Assembly (NCBI GenBank): GCA_037443205.1
Contig: JBBIOU010000001.1
Location: forward strand, 186,001-250,000
Reading direction: 5' to 3'
From: JBBIOU01 sp037443205
Lineage (GTDB): Bacteria > Bacteroidota > Bacteroidia > Flavobacteriales_D > UBA2798
Length of the DNA: 64,000 bases
This document shows positions 35,315 through 45,258 of the stretch, piece after piece. A model generated the notes under the pieces. That model ran no database searches. It worked only from the letters and a program-made list of their open reading frames with translations, and was not told where the DNA came from. The first letter of the stretch is position 1; each line of letters begins with the position of its first letter. Both the position numbers and the translations under genes were made by a program.

Positions 35315-36610
35315 TTAAAATAAATCTGTCAATTCCTCCAGTTTAATACCTCTCGAACCCTTGATTAATATCAAACTATTATTTATTTTATTAGAGAATA
35401 AAAATTCTCTTGCTTGTTTTACATTGCTGAAAAATTTGTAATTATACATTTTATTAAAACTATAAAATATTTCGCCTATAAATATTCCGTTAATTTGCGT
35501 TTGTTGCATCAGTTCAATAATTTTTAAGTGTTCAGCAGGGGCTTCATCACCCAATTCAAGCATATCGCCTAATATAAAAAATTTATTACTATGATTAATA
35601 TTGATAAAATTATGAATAGCGTTTTGCATGCTGCTTGGATTTGCATTATAGGCATCCAGTATAAGTGTATTGCGCTTTGTTTTAAACAGTTGCGAACGAT
35701 TATTATCCGGCACGTATTCTTCAATTGCTTCTTTAATTAAAATATCATCTACTTTAAAATATTTTCCGACAGCTACTGCAGCCATGGCATTGTAAAAATT
35801 ATACGCTCCGGTTAATCGGGTATTTACTTCTATTGCTGTTTGACGGTTTTGCTTAAAGTAGAACTGCATGGTATTACTATTATTGTTTAATATATCACCC
35901 GAAACAAAGCTGTTTATATTTTTACCATAGGTAATTAAATTTAAGTTTCTGCTAAGCGCTTCCTTAACCAACACATCATCATCCATATTGATAAAAATAT
36001 TTCTATATCCTTTTGCCATATAATCATACATCTCGCTTTTACCTTTTTTAACCCCTTCTATGCCTCCAAATCCTTCTAAATGCGCTTTACCAATGTTTGT
36101 TATTAATCCGTAATCGGGTTGTGCAATATCGCACAAAGCTGCAATCTCTTTTTGATGATTTGCACCCATTTCTATTACCCCAAATTGGTGCGATTGATTT
36201 AATCTCAGTAAAGTTAATGGAACGCCAATGTGATTATTTAAATTTCCTTCTGTAGCCAACACGTTATATTTTTTACTCAGCACAGCATAAATCAATTCTT
36301 TCGTAGTTGTTTTACCATTGCTTCCGGTAAGGGCAATAATTTTTGTATATTGCAGTTGCTTACGATGATAATTTGCCAGATTTTGCAGTTCTTTCAATAC
36401 ATCTTCAACCAATATAAATTTATCTCCTTTTTGATAGTTTGCCTCATCAATTACGGCATAACTGCAACCTGATTCTATTGCTTTTTCTGCAAACTCATTA
36501 CCATTAAAATTTGCGCCTTTCAATGCAAAGAAAATTGCTTGGGGTTTGATTTTTCTTGTATCGGTACAAATTACAGGGTTATTTAAATATAATGGATATA
36601 TTTTACTCAT
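35315..36610 (-). CDS. murF: UDP-N-acetylmuramoyl-tripeptide--D-alanyl-D-alanine ligase
   Basis: Adds D-Ala-D-Ala to UDP-MurNAc-tripeptide, the last cytoplasmic step of the peptidoglycan precursor. 431 aa, the usual length for this phylum. The ATP-binding P-loop IALTGSNGKTTTKELI is intact, with downstream EMGANHQKEIAALCDIA and ILDAYNANPSSMQNAI motifs of MurF. It lies between comEC (convergent, 27-nt gap) and gldJ (same strand, separated by a strong hairpin), outside the usual dcw cluster. Confidence 0.95.
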   Translation of the reverse strand: MSKIYPLYLNNPVICTDTRKIKPQAIFFALKGANFNGNEFAEKAIESGCSYAVIDEANYQKGDKFILVEDVLKELQNLANYHRKQLQYTKIIALTGSNGKTTTKELIYAVLSKKYNVLATEGNLNNHIGVPLTLLRLNQSHQFGVIEMGANHQKEIAALCDIAQPDYGLITNIGKAHLEGFGGIEGVKKGKSEMYDYMAKGYRNIFINMDDDVLVKEALSRNLNLITYGKNINSFVSGDILNNNSNTMQFYFKQNRQTAIEVNTRLTGAYNFYNAMAAVAVGKYFKVDDILIKEAIEEYVPDNNRSQLFKTKRNTLILDAYNANPSSMQNAIHNFININHSNKFFILGDMLELGDEAPAEHLKIIELMQQTQINGIFIGEIFYSFNKMYNYKFFSNVKQAREFLFSNKINNSLILIKGSRGIKLEELTDLF

Positions 36611-36623
36611 GTATCAAAAATAA

Positions 36624-36656
36624 ATATTCCCGTTGCGTATACTGCAACGGGAATAT
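36624..36656 (-). terminator. Terminator after gldJ
   Basis: ATATTCCCGTTGC (36624-36636) and GCAACGGGAATAT (36644-36656) form a perfect 13-bp stem with a 7-nt loop. On the minus strand a TTATTTTT tract follows. It separates gldJ from murF, which starts 14 nt further on. Confidence 0.85.
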
Positions 36657-36678
36657 AATATTCAAAACAACCGGATGT

Positions 36679-38646
36679 TTATTTCTGTTTTTTCTTTTTC
36701 TTTTTCTTACCACCTAAGCCAATGGGGCTTCCTACTCTATCCATGGCACATCTAAACCCTATGGTTGCAGTTGATTTAGCTTCGTCTAAATGCCTGCGGG
36801 TGCCGGGATTCATCCAATATGCTCTGTCTCTCCATGAACCTCCTTTGTATACACGCGAACGATTGCTTATCAAAGTAGTAGGCGATGGTGAGTCGTCATG
36901 TCTGTTCAAATCCTGGCTGCGTTCAAATTTGCTTTGATAAGAAATATTGTCTAACCAGCGTTTATCCGTGTTCAATTCATTGATAATTCTGGGTGATTCT
37001 TTGTGCGATTCCTTACTATAATAAATACTACTTTGCAAATCGCCATCCAAATAATCTATATTATCAGCTTTCCGGTAGTTTCTTCTGTCTAAATTTTCTT
37101 CTTCAGTAACTTCGCGCCATTTGATATTTCCCGGTGTATTGATAATAAAATCAGCCAATCTGAAACGAATGATGGGTATTATTTCTACCTGATAATTTGC
37201 ATATACAGGGTCGTTTTGAACTCTTTGTTCAAAATCTGTCAATCGGGCATCAAAAACTTCACGTATCACTCTTGATGCTTCTATTAATTGAAAATCTTCC
37301 TTAACCTGATTATGCTTAAACTTGTAGTGCTGACGAAGATTATTTTTGATAGTAATTGCACTATCAACCACATCTAAAAGTTCTGCAATTAAAACTTTTT
37401 CTATGGAATCTAAACGGTTGTATCGGGTTCTGTTTTGTTGAAATGAATCTAAATAGATTCTTATCGCATCAATATCATATATTGCTTCGTTGTGTTTAGT
37501 GTCTATACCGCCTTCAGCATTAAGTACTTTGGTTTTAAATACATTTCCCCGGAAGGGGCGGAATTCATCAAAATCTTCGGTTGAAAGCGGTCGGTAAACA
37601 TCCATTACCCATTCGCTTACATTGCCTGCCATATTATATAAACCATAATCATTTGGCCAATATGAATACACAGGCGAAGTAATGTCGGCTGCATCATTTA
37701 GTTTACCTGCTACTCCCATGTAGTCACCGCGACCACGCACAAAATTTGCCTGCATATCTCCTTGCCATTTTGATTCGGGGTTGCGTACCCAGTGGCCTGT
37801 CCATGGGTAAATTCTTCTTTCAACAATACGTTCTTCGTAGGTATTTCCTATTAAACCATAAGCAGCATATTCCCACTCAGCTTCGGTTGGCAGACGATAT
37901 CGGGGTAGCAAGATGCCGTCTTCCATTCGCACATCGCGCTGACCCAGTTTTTTCTTTCCTCTTTTACCGGTACCGGGATATTGAGGATTGGGATTTAAGT
38001 CGGGTAAGCGATTTTCTACTCCAACATCACCGTGATGACCGGCAAAATATTCATCGCTGGTAAAAGGATCGTTAAGTTGCGTAGCTTTCCAGTTAAGTAC
38101 TCCTTCTCTGATAAGTATGTATTCATTTACCCTGTCTGTTCTCCAGGCACAAAAGTTGGTTGCTTGTATCCAACTAACTCCTACAACCGGATAGTCTCTG
38201 TATGCCGGATGACGCAAATAATAATCTACATAAGGATCCATAAATGCAAGCTTTTCTCTCCATACCAATGTGTCGGGCAGAGCGTTTACCCATATTTGAC
38301 GAAAATCGGTATATACTCTTTTTAACCAATACAAATACTCGCACCAGTTAAAGTTGGTTACTTCTGTTTCATCTATATAAAATGACGATACAGTAACCCT
38401 GCGGGGAGCATTGTTCCAGTCATACATCACATCTTGCTCTATGCGACCCATGGTAAATGTACCGCCTTCAATTAATACCAAACCGGGACCTGTTTCTTGT
38501 TCTTCATAGGGAACTTTTTGGTACCCACCATTTTCGGTATTGTTGTAATCCCAGCCGGTAACATTCGATGTTTCATATTTGCATGAACTAACGAACAAAA
38601 TTGCTGAAACAGCAACACTTAATTTTACTGAAATTTTCCTCCTCAT
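36679..38646 (-). CDS. gldJ: Gliding/T9SS lipoprotein GldJ
   Basis: 655-aa outer-membrane lipoprotein (lipobox FVSSC, Cys22) with a formylglycine-generating-enzyme (SUMF1) fold. The start of the domain (GPGLVLIEGGTFTMGRIEQD), DETEVTNFNW, PVVGVSWIQATNFCAWR, RLPTEAEWEYAA and YNMAGNVSEWVMDVY are SUMF1 signatures, and the catalytic cysteines of true FGE are not apparent. GldJ stabilises GldK and the T9SS ring. The order of insertions resembles Flavobacterium GldJ more than GldK. The C-terminus ends in a Lys tract (GGKKKKKKKQK). It has a strong Shine-Dalgarno, 10 nt before the ATG, and lies downstream of a porP paralogue on the same strand. Confidence 0.85.
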   Translation of the reverse strand: MRRKISVKLSVAVSAILFVSSCKYETSNVTGWDYNNTENGGYQKVPYEEQETGPGLVLIEGGTFTMGRIEQDVMYDWNNAPRRVTVSSFYIDETEVTNFNWCEYLYWLKRVYTDFRQIWVNALPDTLVWREKLAFMDPYVDYYLRHPAYRDYPVVGVSWIQATNFCAWRTDRVNEYILIREGVLNWKATQLNDPFTSDEYFAGHHGDVGVENRLPDLNPNPQYPGTGKRGKKKLGQRDVRMEDGILLPRYRLPTEAEWEYAAYGLIGNTYEERIVERRIYPWTGHWVRNPESKWQGDMQANFVRGRGDYMGVAGKLNDAADITSPVYSYWPNDYGLYNMAGNVSEWVMDVYRPLSTEDFDEFRPFRGNVFKTKVLNAEGGIDTKHNEAIYDIDAIRIYLDSFQQNRTRYNRLDSIEKVLIAELLDVVDSAITIKNNLRQHYKFKHNQVKEDFQLIEASRVIREVFDARLTDFEQRVQNDPVYANYQVEIIPIIRFRLADFIINTPGNIKWREVTEEENLDRRNYRKADNIDYLDGDLQSSIYYSKESHKESPRIINELNTDKRWLDNISYQSKFERSQDLNRHDDSPSPTTLISNRSRVYKGGSWRDRAYWMNPGTRRHLDEAKSTATIGFRCAMDRVGSPIGLGGKKKKKKKQK

Positions 38647-38656
38647 AAGAAATTTT

Positions 38657-38663
38657 CCTCCTT
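38657..38663 (-). promoter_or_regulatory. Strong Shine-Dalgarno of gldJ
   Basis: AAGGAGG on the minus strand with a 10-nt spacer to the ATG. It is the full anti-SD complement, rare in this phylum. Confidence 0.7.
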
Positions 38664-38723
38664 GTAATGTTTCATTTATAACGTAAAGTTAAAAAATAGT
38701 TACAATAATTCGTAATTTTTTTT

Positions 38724-39713
38724 TTAAAATGATGGACAGCTAATTGTTCGGAACGTACGTTTTTTAGGTTTACAATTAAAGTTTATCCCTAAAGAAACCT
38801 CGTGTGAACCACCCGATTGGTTAGTTAACTTTGATACAGTTACATCGTAGCTGTAGCCAATTTTAAAATTTTGTGTATTAATACCTATCAATACAATAAA
38901 AGCGTCTTTATTTCTGTACCAAACACCTCCCACCAAAGATTTGGAAATTAAATACAATCCCATATTTAATTGCTGGAATGTACCCTGATATCTATACATA
39001 ATATTTGGCGAAAGTTTTGCATCGTTGGTGGTATATTTACTGTTGGATAGTGGTATAACTGCTCCTGCATGACCGGTTAATTTCATAGGCAGCGGGCTGT
39101 TGCCGGTAATCAGCGATTCATTGGGTTGTGTTAAATGATGTGCCGCAAACCCCACAAAAAAGGCATCACTAAAACCCAAAATACCGGCCGAAAAATCAAC
39201 ATTACCTACGGTGCCTCCACGAGGCACATCACCGGTTTGATAAACAAAACCCCTGCGCGGGTCTATCATATCGCCAAAAGTGAGCTTGTTCCAGTCTAAT
39301 GATTTTTGAAAATACGTAGCTTGTACCCCTGCCCTGATAGAAAATGTGCGGGAAACTTTTAATTGATATGAATATATGGCACTCACATTGGTAGTATTTA
39401 AGGTAGCCATACCCGCACGGTCGTTGGTTACCAATAAACCTAAACCTCCATAAATAGATTCAACATGCTGGTCGTACGAAACACTGGTGGTAACAAATGT
39501 TCCCGAAAGTGCAGGCCATTGGTTTCGGTAATTCATGGCTACTCTCGGACAACGTGCCGTACCGGCAAATGCCGGATTTAAATATAAAGGATTGGCATAA
39601 AATTGGGTAAACTCCGGATCTTGTGCCTTTAACGTTGTTGTTGGAATCATCATCACTACAGACATCAATGCAACTTTAAAGGGTATACAAGCAGATAGTA
39701 AAACTTTTCTCAT
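38724..39713 (-). CDS. porP: PorP/SprF family T9SS outer-membrane protein, copy 1
   Basis: 329 aa with a signal peptide ending LKAQ and the family start QDPEFTQFYANPLYLNPAFAG, followed by an outer-membrane barrel ending RTISCPSF. PorP/SprF proteins link surface adhesins or cargo to the T9SS. The mature part is about 80% identical by eye to the copy at 52.3 kb, including 68 identical nucleotides (39469-39536), while the signal peptides differ. It lies upstream of gldJ on the same strand with 77 bp between them and is divergent from porU. Confidence 0.93.
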   Translation of the reverse strand: MRKVLLSACIPFKVALMSVVMMIPTTTLKAQDPEFTQFYANPLYLNPAFAGTARCPRVAMNYRNQWPALSGTFVTTSVSYDQHVESIYGGLGLLVTNDRAGMATLNTTNVSAIYSYQLKVSRTFSIRAGVQATYFQKSLDWNKLTFGDMIDPRRGFVYQTGDVPRGGTVGNVDFSAGILGFSDAFFVGFAAHHLTQPNESLITGNSPLPMKLTGHAGAVIPLSNSKYTTNDAKLSPNIMYRYQGTFQQLNMGLYLISKSLVGGVWYRNKDAFIVLIGINTQNFKIGYSYDVTVSKLTNQSGGSHEVSLGINFNCKPKKRTFRTISCPSF

Positions 39714-39859
39714 AGATTTTTGTTGCCGGTTTTAAATGCCAATATTACGAATTTTTTTTAACATAGTTGCAAACATATCTTCAAAACACAATAATATTTA
39801 TACTTTTACGTTGAATATAAAACATCTTTTTTATATTAACAATTAACAATACGCTGTAA

Positions 39860-42800
39860 ATGAATAAATTAACATACAAGTCATTGCTTATCATATATAT
39901 TTTGGTATTCTTTGCTTCTATTTGTAAATCGCAGATAATCAATACATATAACCTAAATTGGAAAAATACGCTACTGGAACATTATATTGATGAAAATTAC
40001 CGTTTAAAATCTTTAGCTTTTGATGGGGCGCAATACAGTTTTGAACAAAAATTAATGCCTTACTTTTTCACAACCATAGAAAATATACCCAATTCCGATA
40101 AATTTCAGGTAATAATCCAAAATGCACAGTTTACTGAATTAGAAAATGAATTTACTGATTTGATAAACCCGGATATTCTTTCAGAAGAAATTAACATTAT
40201 TCACGGAGTATCTTTTGAAAGATTTAAACCGGCTATAAGTGTTAAGTTTTTCCCATTTATCAAAACATCTACCGGTACGATTAAAAAATTAAGCTCTTTT
40301 GATTTAGTAATACAAAACACGGGTTCTTCGGTAAATTTTGCCTCATTAAAATCAAGCCGTTCTTATACCACATCCTCTGTCTTGGCTCCCGGCAGTGGCG
40401 ACTGGTATAAAATTGCCATTGTAAGAAACGGTATTTATAAACTGGATTATCAACAGTTAAAAAACCTGGGGATTGATATGGATAATATTACCCCTGACAT
40501 GTTGAACATATACGGCAATGCTTTCGGGCAATTACCGGATGAAAATTATAAATATCGGCCCGATGATTTAATTAAAAACTCTATTTACATTGCTGGCGAT
40601 ACTGATGGAGTTTTTAATCAAAACGATTACTTACTTTTTTACGCCAAAGGGCCCGACAAGTGGGAACCCAATGCTACCTTAACCGAATTTACCCATCAAA
40701 AAAACATCTATTCAGATACAGCCTATTATTTTTTAAATATAAATACTGCAAACCCTCAACCTAAAAGAATATTATCCATCAACTCAACCGGATTAAACGC
40801 CACACATTTTGTAACTACTTTTAACGATTATGCTTTTATTGAACCCGATATATATAACTTTATAAAATCGGGGCGAGAGTGGTATGGTGATTTGTACGAT
40901 TTTATTACCAAGCAAACTTATACCTTTGGATTTGCCAACATTGACCCCACCACACCGGTAAAAATTCGTGCAGAATTTGCTGCTCGCACCCCCGGAAGTA
41001 CCAGTAGCAACTTTAACATCAAACACCTGGAAAGCGGCACCAACGCCACGGTTACTATTCCCGGTGTTGGAACCGGAGCATACGTACCAGCCGCCAAAAT
41101 TGCCGGCACTAACTTTCAATGCAACGCAAGCAATCCTGAAATAAAGCTCGAAGTAAATTTTAATAAAGGCACCTCCTCTGCCCAAGGTTGGCTAAATTAT
41201 ATCAGGGTTAATGCCCGCAGACAATTAATTGTTAATTCGGGTACAAGCGAATTCAGAGACCTTAACTCGGTTGGAGCAGGCAATGTTTCTGAATTTATAC
41301 TTACATCAAACAACCCCAACATGGAGATTTGGGAAATTACTTCGGCTACCGATGCACAAAAAATAAATACCAATTTTACCGGAAACTCATACACATTCAG
41401 ACTTCAAACAGACAGTTTAAGAGAATTTATCGTTTTTAATCATTCTAACGCTTTAAATCCGCAGCGAATAGAAAAAATTCAAAACCAGGACTTACATGCA
41501 TTGCCTTATGCCGACCTGATTATTGTCAGTCATCCTCAATTTATAAGCGAAGCGAATCGTTTGGCTCAACTGCATTCCTCCGAGGGAATGAGCGTTCATG
41601 TAGTAGATATAAATCATGTTTACAATGAGTTTTCATCAGGCATGAAAGATGCCTGTGCCATCAGACATTTTTTAAGAATGTTTTATTATCGTGCAGGCGG
41701 TGATGCAAATTTGTTACCTAAACACTTATTACTGATGGGAGATGGTTCTTACGATAATAAATACCGCATACCGGGTAATACCGGCTTCATTCCTACCTAT
41801 CAATCCACTAATTCAACAGAAATCACAGTTTCATATACCAGCGATGATTACTTTGTTTTACTGGATGATAACGAAAGTATGAATGATGCTGACAGGCTCG
41901 ATATGGGAGTTGGAAGAATTGTATGCAAAAACCCGGGAGAAGCCAAAAATGTGGTAGATAAAATAATTCGTTACTCTACAGGTACAGGTAATCTACAAAC
42001 CTCCTACCAATGCTGTAATCAAAATGAAGATTATTCCCTTGGCGATTGGAGAAACTGGTATTGCTTTGTAGCTGATGACCAGGATTGGAACGCATACATT
42101 TCGGCCTGCGAACGATTTGCTGATTCTTTAAAACAATGGCATCCTGCCATCAATATTGATAAAATTTATCTGGATGCCTACAAACAAATCTCAACCCCCG
42201 GAGGGCAACGCTACCCTGATGTTGAAGAAGCCATAAAACAACGCGTGGAAAACGGTTCCCTGGTGATAAACTATATCGGTCATGGCGGTGAAATAGGCTG
42301 GGCACATGAAAGAATACTAAATATATCAACTATTAATAATTGGACTAACGGCTCTAAACTACCTTTGTTTATGACGGCAACCTGTGAATTTTCAAGGTTT
42401 GATGATCCTTTAAGAACTTCGGCAGGTGAACTTGTATTGCTTAATGCCCAAGGTGGAGGCATCGCCCTGTTTACCACCACTCGCCTGGTTTATTCAGGAC
42501 CCAATGAACAACTTAATGAACGATTTAACCAATTTGTATTGCAAAGACCCAACAATCAGCCTTATACCTTTGGAGAAATATTTATGCGCTCCAAAAACCT
42601 TGCACTAAATGCAAATACCAGAAATTTTACTTTACTGGGGGACCCCGCTGTAAAAATAAAAATACCCGAATACCATGTTATTACCGATTCTTTAAACGGC
42701 ATTTCCATCTTATCTAATACCGATACCTTAAAGGCCCTTAGTTTAATTACCATTAAAGGACATATAAACGACCATAACGGACAAAAAATGACCAATTTCA

Positions 42801-43762
42801 ACGGGATAGTTTACCCTACTGTTTTTGATAAAGAAATAACCTTAACCACCTTAGGCAATGATGCCAATATTTCTCCACCCTCTATACCTTTTGCATTCGA
42901 TTTGCAAAAAAACATCATTTTCAGAGGAAAAGCTACTGTTACAAATGGCGACTTTAGCTTTAGTTTTTTAGTACCCAAAGACATCAATTACCAATTTGGT
43001 CCGGGTAAAATAAGTTATTATGCTCATGACGGCTCCACGGATGCCGGAGGTTTTAATAAAACCATCATCGTAGGAGGCATAAACCCCAATGCCCCACAGG
43101 ATAACCAAGGCCCTGAAATAAAATTATATTTAAACGATGATAAATTTGTTTTTGGCGGTACCACCGATGAAAACCCTAAAATTTATGCGCGATTAGCCGA
43201 TAACAGCGGAATAAACACAGTTGGTACAGGCATCGGGCACGACATTACTGCTGTATTAGACAATAACACGGCCAATCCCATAAAACTAAACGAATTTTAT
43301 GAGGCGGATGTAAATACCTTTCAGTCCGGAAGAGTTGTATATCCGCTAAGTAATTTAAGTGAAGGCACGCATACACTAAAATTAAAAGCCTGGGATGTTT
43401 ATAACAATTCTAATGATGCCTACACAGAATTCGTTGTGGCCCCTACAGCCGAGCTTGCCCTGCGCCACGTGTTAAATTACCCCAATCCCTTTACCACCCG
43501 TACCCAATTTTGGTTAGAACATAATCAAAACTGCAGCCAATTACAAGTGCTGATACAAGTTATGACCATTACCGGTAAAATTGTAAAAAGCATACAACAA
43601 ACCGTCAGAACCGAAGGAAACCGAATAGAACCAATTGAATGGGATGGCCGTGATGATTTTGGCGATAAATTAGCCAGAGGCACCTATATATACAGAGTAA
43701 AAATTCAAACCCCCGATCAAAAATACGCTGAAAAAATAGAAAAACTGGTAATTCTAAATTAA
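39860..43762 (+). CDS. porU: T9SS C-terminal signal peptidase/sortase PorU
   Basis: Surface cysteine protease that removes the sorting domain of T9SS cargo and attaches the protein to A-LPS or other anchors. 1,300 aa, with a signal peptide ending near ICKSQ. The gingipain-like C25 domain has the catalytic His in NYIGHGGEIGWAHE (His808) and Cys in FMTATCEFSRFDD (Cys842). The C-terminus has Ig-like and FlgD-like segments (RGTYIYRVKIQT) and no cleaved sorting domain. A -7-like box (TACTTTTA) lies about 39 nt upstream. It is followed by repeat-containing spacer and porV, its known partner. Confidence 0.95.
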   Translation: MNKLTYKSLLIIYILVFFASICKSQIINTYNLNWKNTLLEHYIDENYRLKSLAFDGAQYSFEQKLMPYFFTTIENIPNSDKFQVIIQNAQFTELENEFTDLINPDILSEEINIIHGVSFERFKPAISVKFFPFIKTSTGTIKKLSSFDLVIQNTGSSVNFASLKSSRSYTTSSVLAPGSGDWYKIAIVRNGIYKLDYQQLKNLGIDMDNITPDMLNIYGNAFGQLPDENYKYRPDDLIKNSIYIAGDTDGVFNQNDYLLFYAKGPDKWEPNATLTEFTHQKNIYSDTAYYFLNINTANPQPKRILSINSTGLNATHFVTTFNDYAFIEPDIYNFIKSGREWYGDLYDFITKQTYTFGFANIDPTTPVKIRAEFAARTPGSTSSNFNIKHLESGTNATVTIPGVGTGAYVPAAKIAGTNFQCNASNPEIKLEVNFNKGTSSAQGWLNYIRVNARRQLIVNSGTSEFRDLNSVGAGNVSEFILTSNNPNMEIWEITSATDAQKINTNFTGNSYTFRLQTDSLREFIVFNHSNALNPQRIEKIQNQDLHALPYADLIIVSHPQFISEANRLAQLHSSEGMSVHVVDINHVYNEFSSGMKDACAIRHFLRMFYYRAGGDANLLPKHLLLMGDGSYDNKYRIPGNTGFIPTYQSTNSTEITVSYTSDDYFVLLDDNESMNDADRLDMGVGRIVCKNPGEAKNVVDKIIRYSTGTGNLQTSYQCCNQNEDYSLGDWRNWYCFVADDQDWNAYISACERFADSLKQWHPAINIDKIYLDAYKQISTPGGQRYPDVEEAIKQRVENGSLVINYIGHGGEIGWAHERILNISTINNWTNGSKLPLFMTATCEFSRFDDPLRTSAGELVLLNAQGGGIALFTTTRLVYSGPNEQLNERFNQFVLQRPNNQPYTFGEIFMRSKNLALNANTRNFTLLGDPAVKIKIPEYHVITDSLNGISILSNTDTLKALSLITIKGHINDHNGQKMTNFNGIVYPTVFDKEITLTTLGNDANISPPSIPFAFDLQKNIIFRGKATVTNGDFSFSFLVPKDINYQFGPGKISYYAHDGSTDAGGFNKTIIVGGINPNAPQDNQGPEIKLYLNDDKFVFGGTTDENPKIYARLADNSGINTVGTGIGHDITAVLDNNTANPIKLNEFYEADVNTFQSGRVVYPLSNLSEGTHTLKLKAWDVYNNSNDAYTEFVVAPTAELALRHVLNYPNPFTTRTQFWLEHNQNCSQLQVLIQVMTITGKIVKSIQQTVRTEGNRIEPIEWDGRDDFGDKLARGTYIYRVKIQTPDQKYAEKIEKLVILN

Positions 43763-43830
43763 ACCCAAAATTGTTATCAGCCATCGAATTTTTCATAGGC
43801 CGGTGCAAGCGCGTATGTAAGCGGGCAGTA

Positions 43831-43965
43831 TTTGGGTTAACCCTGTTTTAGATTTTGTTAGAATTTCTTACCTTTAAAATAAAAAATAGTACAAGAAATA
43901 CTTTACAAAATCATAGACACTCTGCTTGCCGGGAAAAAGGTCTAATAACTTTTTTGGGTTAAAGC
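43831..43965 (+). repeat. Dispersed intergenic repeat B, copy 2
   Basis: Matches 28537-28668 on the opposite strand over about 130 bp, and its right end (TCTAATAACTTTTTTGGGTTAA, about 43941-43963) also matches the hairpin after fbp (10181-10201). It lies in non-coding DNA between porU and porV. Confidence 0.7.
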
Positions 43966-43997
43966 TGTTATTTAACAATAAAAACGATAAATTTCCG

Positions 43998-44005
43998 TAT
44001 ATTTG
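43998..44005 (+). promoter_or_regulatory. -7 promoter box of porV
   Basis: TATATTTG matches TAnnTTTG exactly, 26 nt before the porV ATG. The -33 region has only TTTAACA-like sequence. It suggests porV-ispF-hemB has its own promoter separate from porU. Confidence 0.55.
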
Positions 44006-44031
44006 TAGCTACAACACCTTTTAACCACTGT

Positions 44032-45258
44032 ATGAAAAAAATTATCATCCTTATTAGCTTGTTGATGCTATTTAATAGCTTAGTATATTCGCAAACAACC
44101 AGCCGGGAGGAATTTCAATTAAACACTATCACCACAGCCGTACCCTTTTTATTAATTGGTCCTGATTCGCGGGCAGGAGGGATGGGAGATGTAGGTGTTG
44201 CTACCTCAGCCGATGTTAATTCCATGCACTGGAACCCCGCAAAATATGCTTTTGCCAAAAAAGAAATGGAATTTTCCATGAGTTATTCGCCCTGGCTACG
44301 ACAACTGGTTAACGATATTAAGCTTGCCTATCTGAGTGCTTATAAACGCATTGATAAAATGAGCACAGCCGCATTTGCCCTACGCTACTTTTCCTTAGGT
44401 AAAATAACCTTTACTGATATTACCGGAGCTACTATCAGAGATTTTACCCCCAACGAATTTTCGATAGATGGGGCTTATGCACGTAAATTAAGCAACAAAC
44501 TCTCTGCATCTATGTCGGCCAGATACATATACTCCAATCTAACGGGCGGATTAACCGTATTGGGTGCTGATACCAAACCCGGCCAATCAATGGCAGTAGA
44601 TGTTTCTATGTTTTACAATAACGAAGACATTAGGTTAGGCGAAATGAAAGCACAATATGCCGCAGGATTTAACATCTCTAACATCGGTGCTAAAATGGCT
44701 TATTCTAATGCTGCACGCAGAGATTTTTTACCCTGCAACTTACGCCTGGGCAACGCCCTTACTTTAGTACCCGATGAACACAATAAAGTTACCATTGCTT
44801 TAGATTTTAACAAATTGCTTGTACCTACTCCACCACAATATGACAATAATGGAGATATTTTCAGCGGGCAAAATCCCGACAAAGGTGTAGCCTCAGCTAT
44901 TTTTAGTTCTTTTTATGATGCTCCCGGTCAGGTAATCAGAAATAACCAGGGAGAGCCCGTTGAAGTTGTTAAAGGCTCAAGATTTAAAGAAGAATTACGC
45001 GAAATAAACATTGGGGCGGGTACCGAATGGATTTACGACAATCAGTTTGCTGCCCGATTTGGTTATTTTCATGAACACCCCACTAAAGGAAACCGCAAAT
45101 ACTTTACTTTTGGCATAGGTTTAAAATACAAAGTATTTGGCTTAGACATTTCATACCTGGCTTCGGTTACCCGAAACAATCCCTTGGCTCGTACGCTTCG
45201 ATTTACATTAAGTTTTGCCTTTGATAAAGCCAAATCCGAAAAACCATCTGAAAATTAA
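44032..45258 (+). CDS. porV: T9SS outer-membrane shuttle protein PorV
   Basis: 408-aa FadL-like outer-membrane barrel that binds cargo sorting domains leaving the Sov/SprA translocon and delivers them to PorU. Signal peptide ending YSQ; the mature start TAVPFLLIGPDSRAGGMGDV is the PorV hallmark, followed by NSMHWNPAKYAFA and AFALRYFSLGKITF. Full length. The stop codon overlaps the ispF ATG (TAATG), so these are co-transcribed. Confidence 0.95.
   Translation: MKKIIILISLLMLFNSLVYSQTTSREEFQLNTITTAVPFLLIGPDSRAGGMGDVGVATSADVNSMHWNPAKYAFAKKEMEFSMSYSPWLRQLVNDIKLAYLSAYKRIDKMSTAAFALRYFSLGKITFTDITGATIRDFTPNEFSIDGAYARKLSNKLSASMSARYIYSNLTGGLTVLGADTKPGQSMAVDVSMFYNNEDIRLGEMKAQYAAGFNISNIGAKMAYSNAARRDFLPCNLRLGNALTLVPDEHNKVTIALDFNKLLVPTPPQYDNNGDIFSGQNPDKGVASAIFSSFYDAPGQVIRNNQGEPVEVVKGSRFKEELREINIGAGTEWIYDNQFAARFGYFHEHPTKGNRKYFTFGIGLKYKVFGLDISYLASVTRNNPLARTLRFTLSFAFDKAKSEKPSEN

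Larger units (their letters stand above)
43763..44031. other. porU-porV spacer with repeat elements
   Basis: The stretch holds an inverted pair (AACCCAAAA just after the porU stop at about 43764, and TTTGGGTTAA at 43831-43840), repeat B copy 2 and the porV -7 box. No ORF. Confidence 0.6.
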
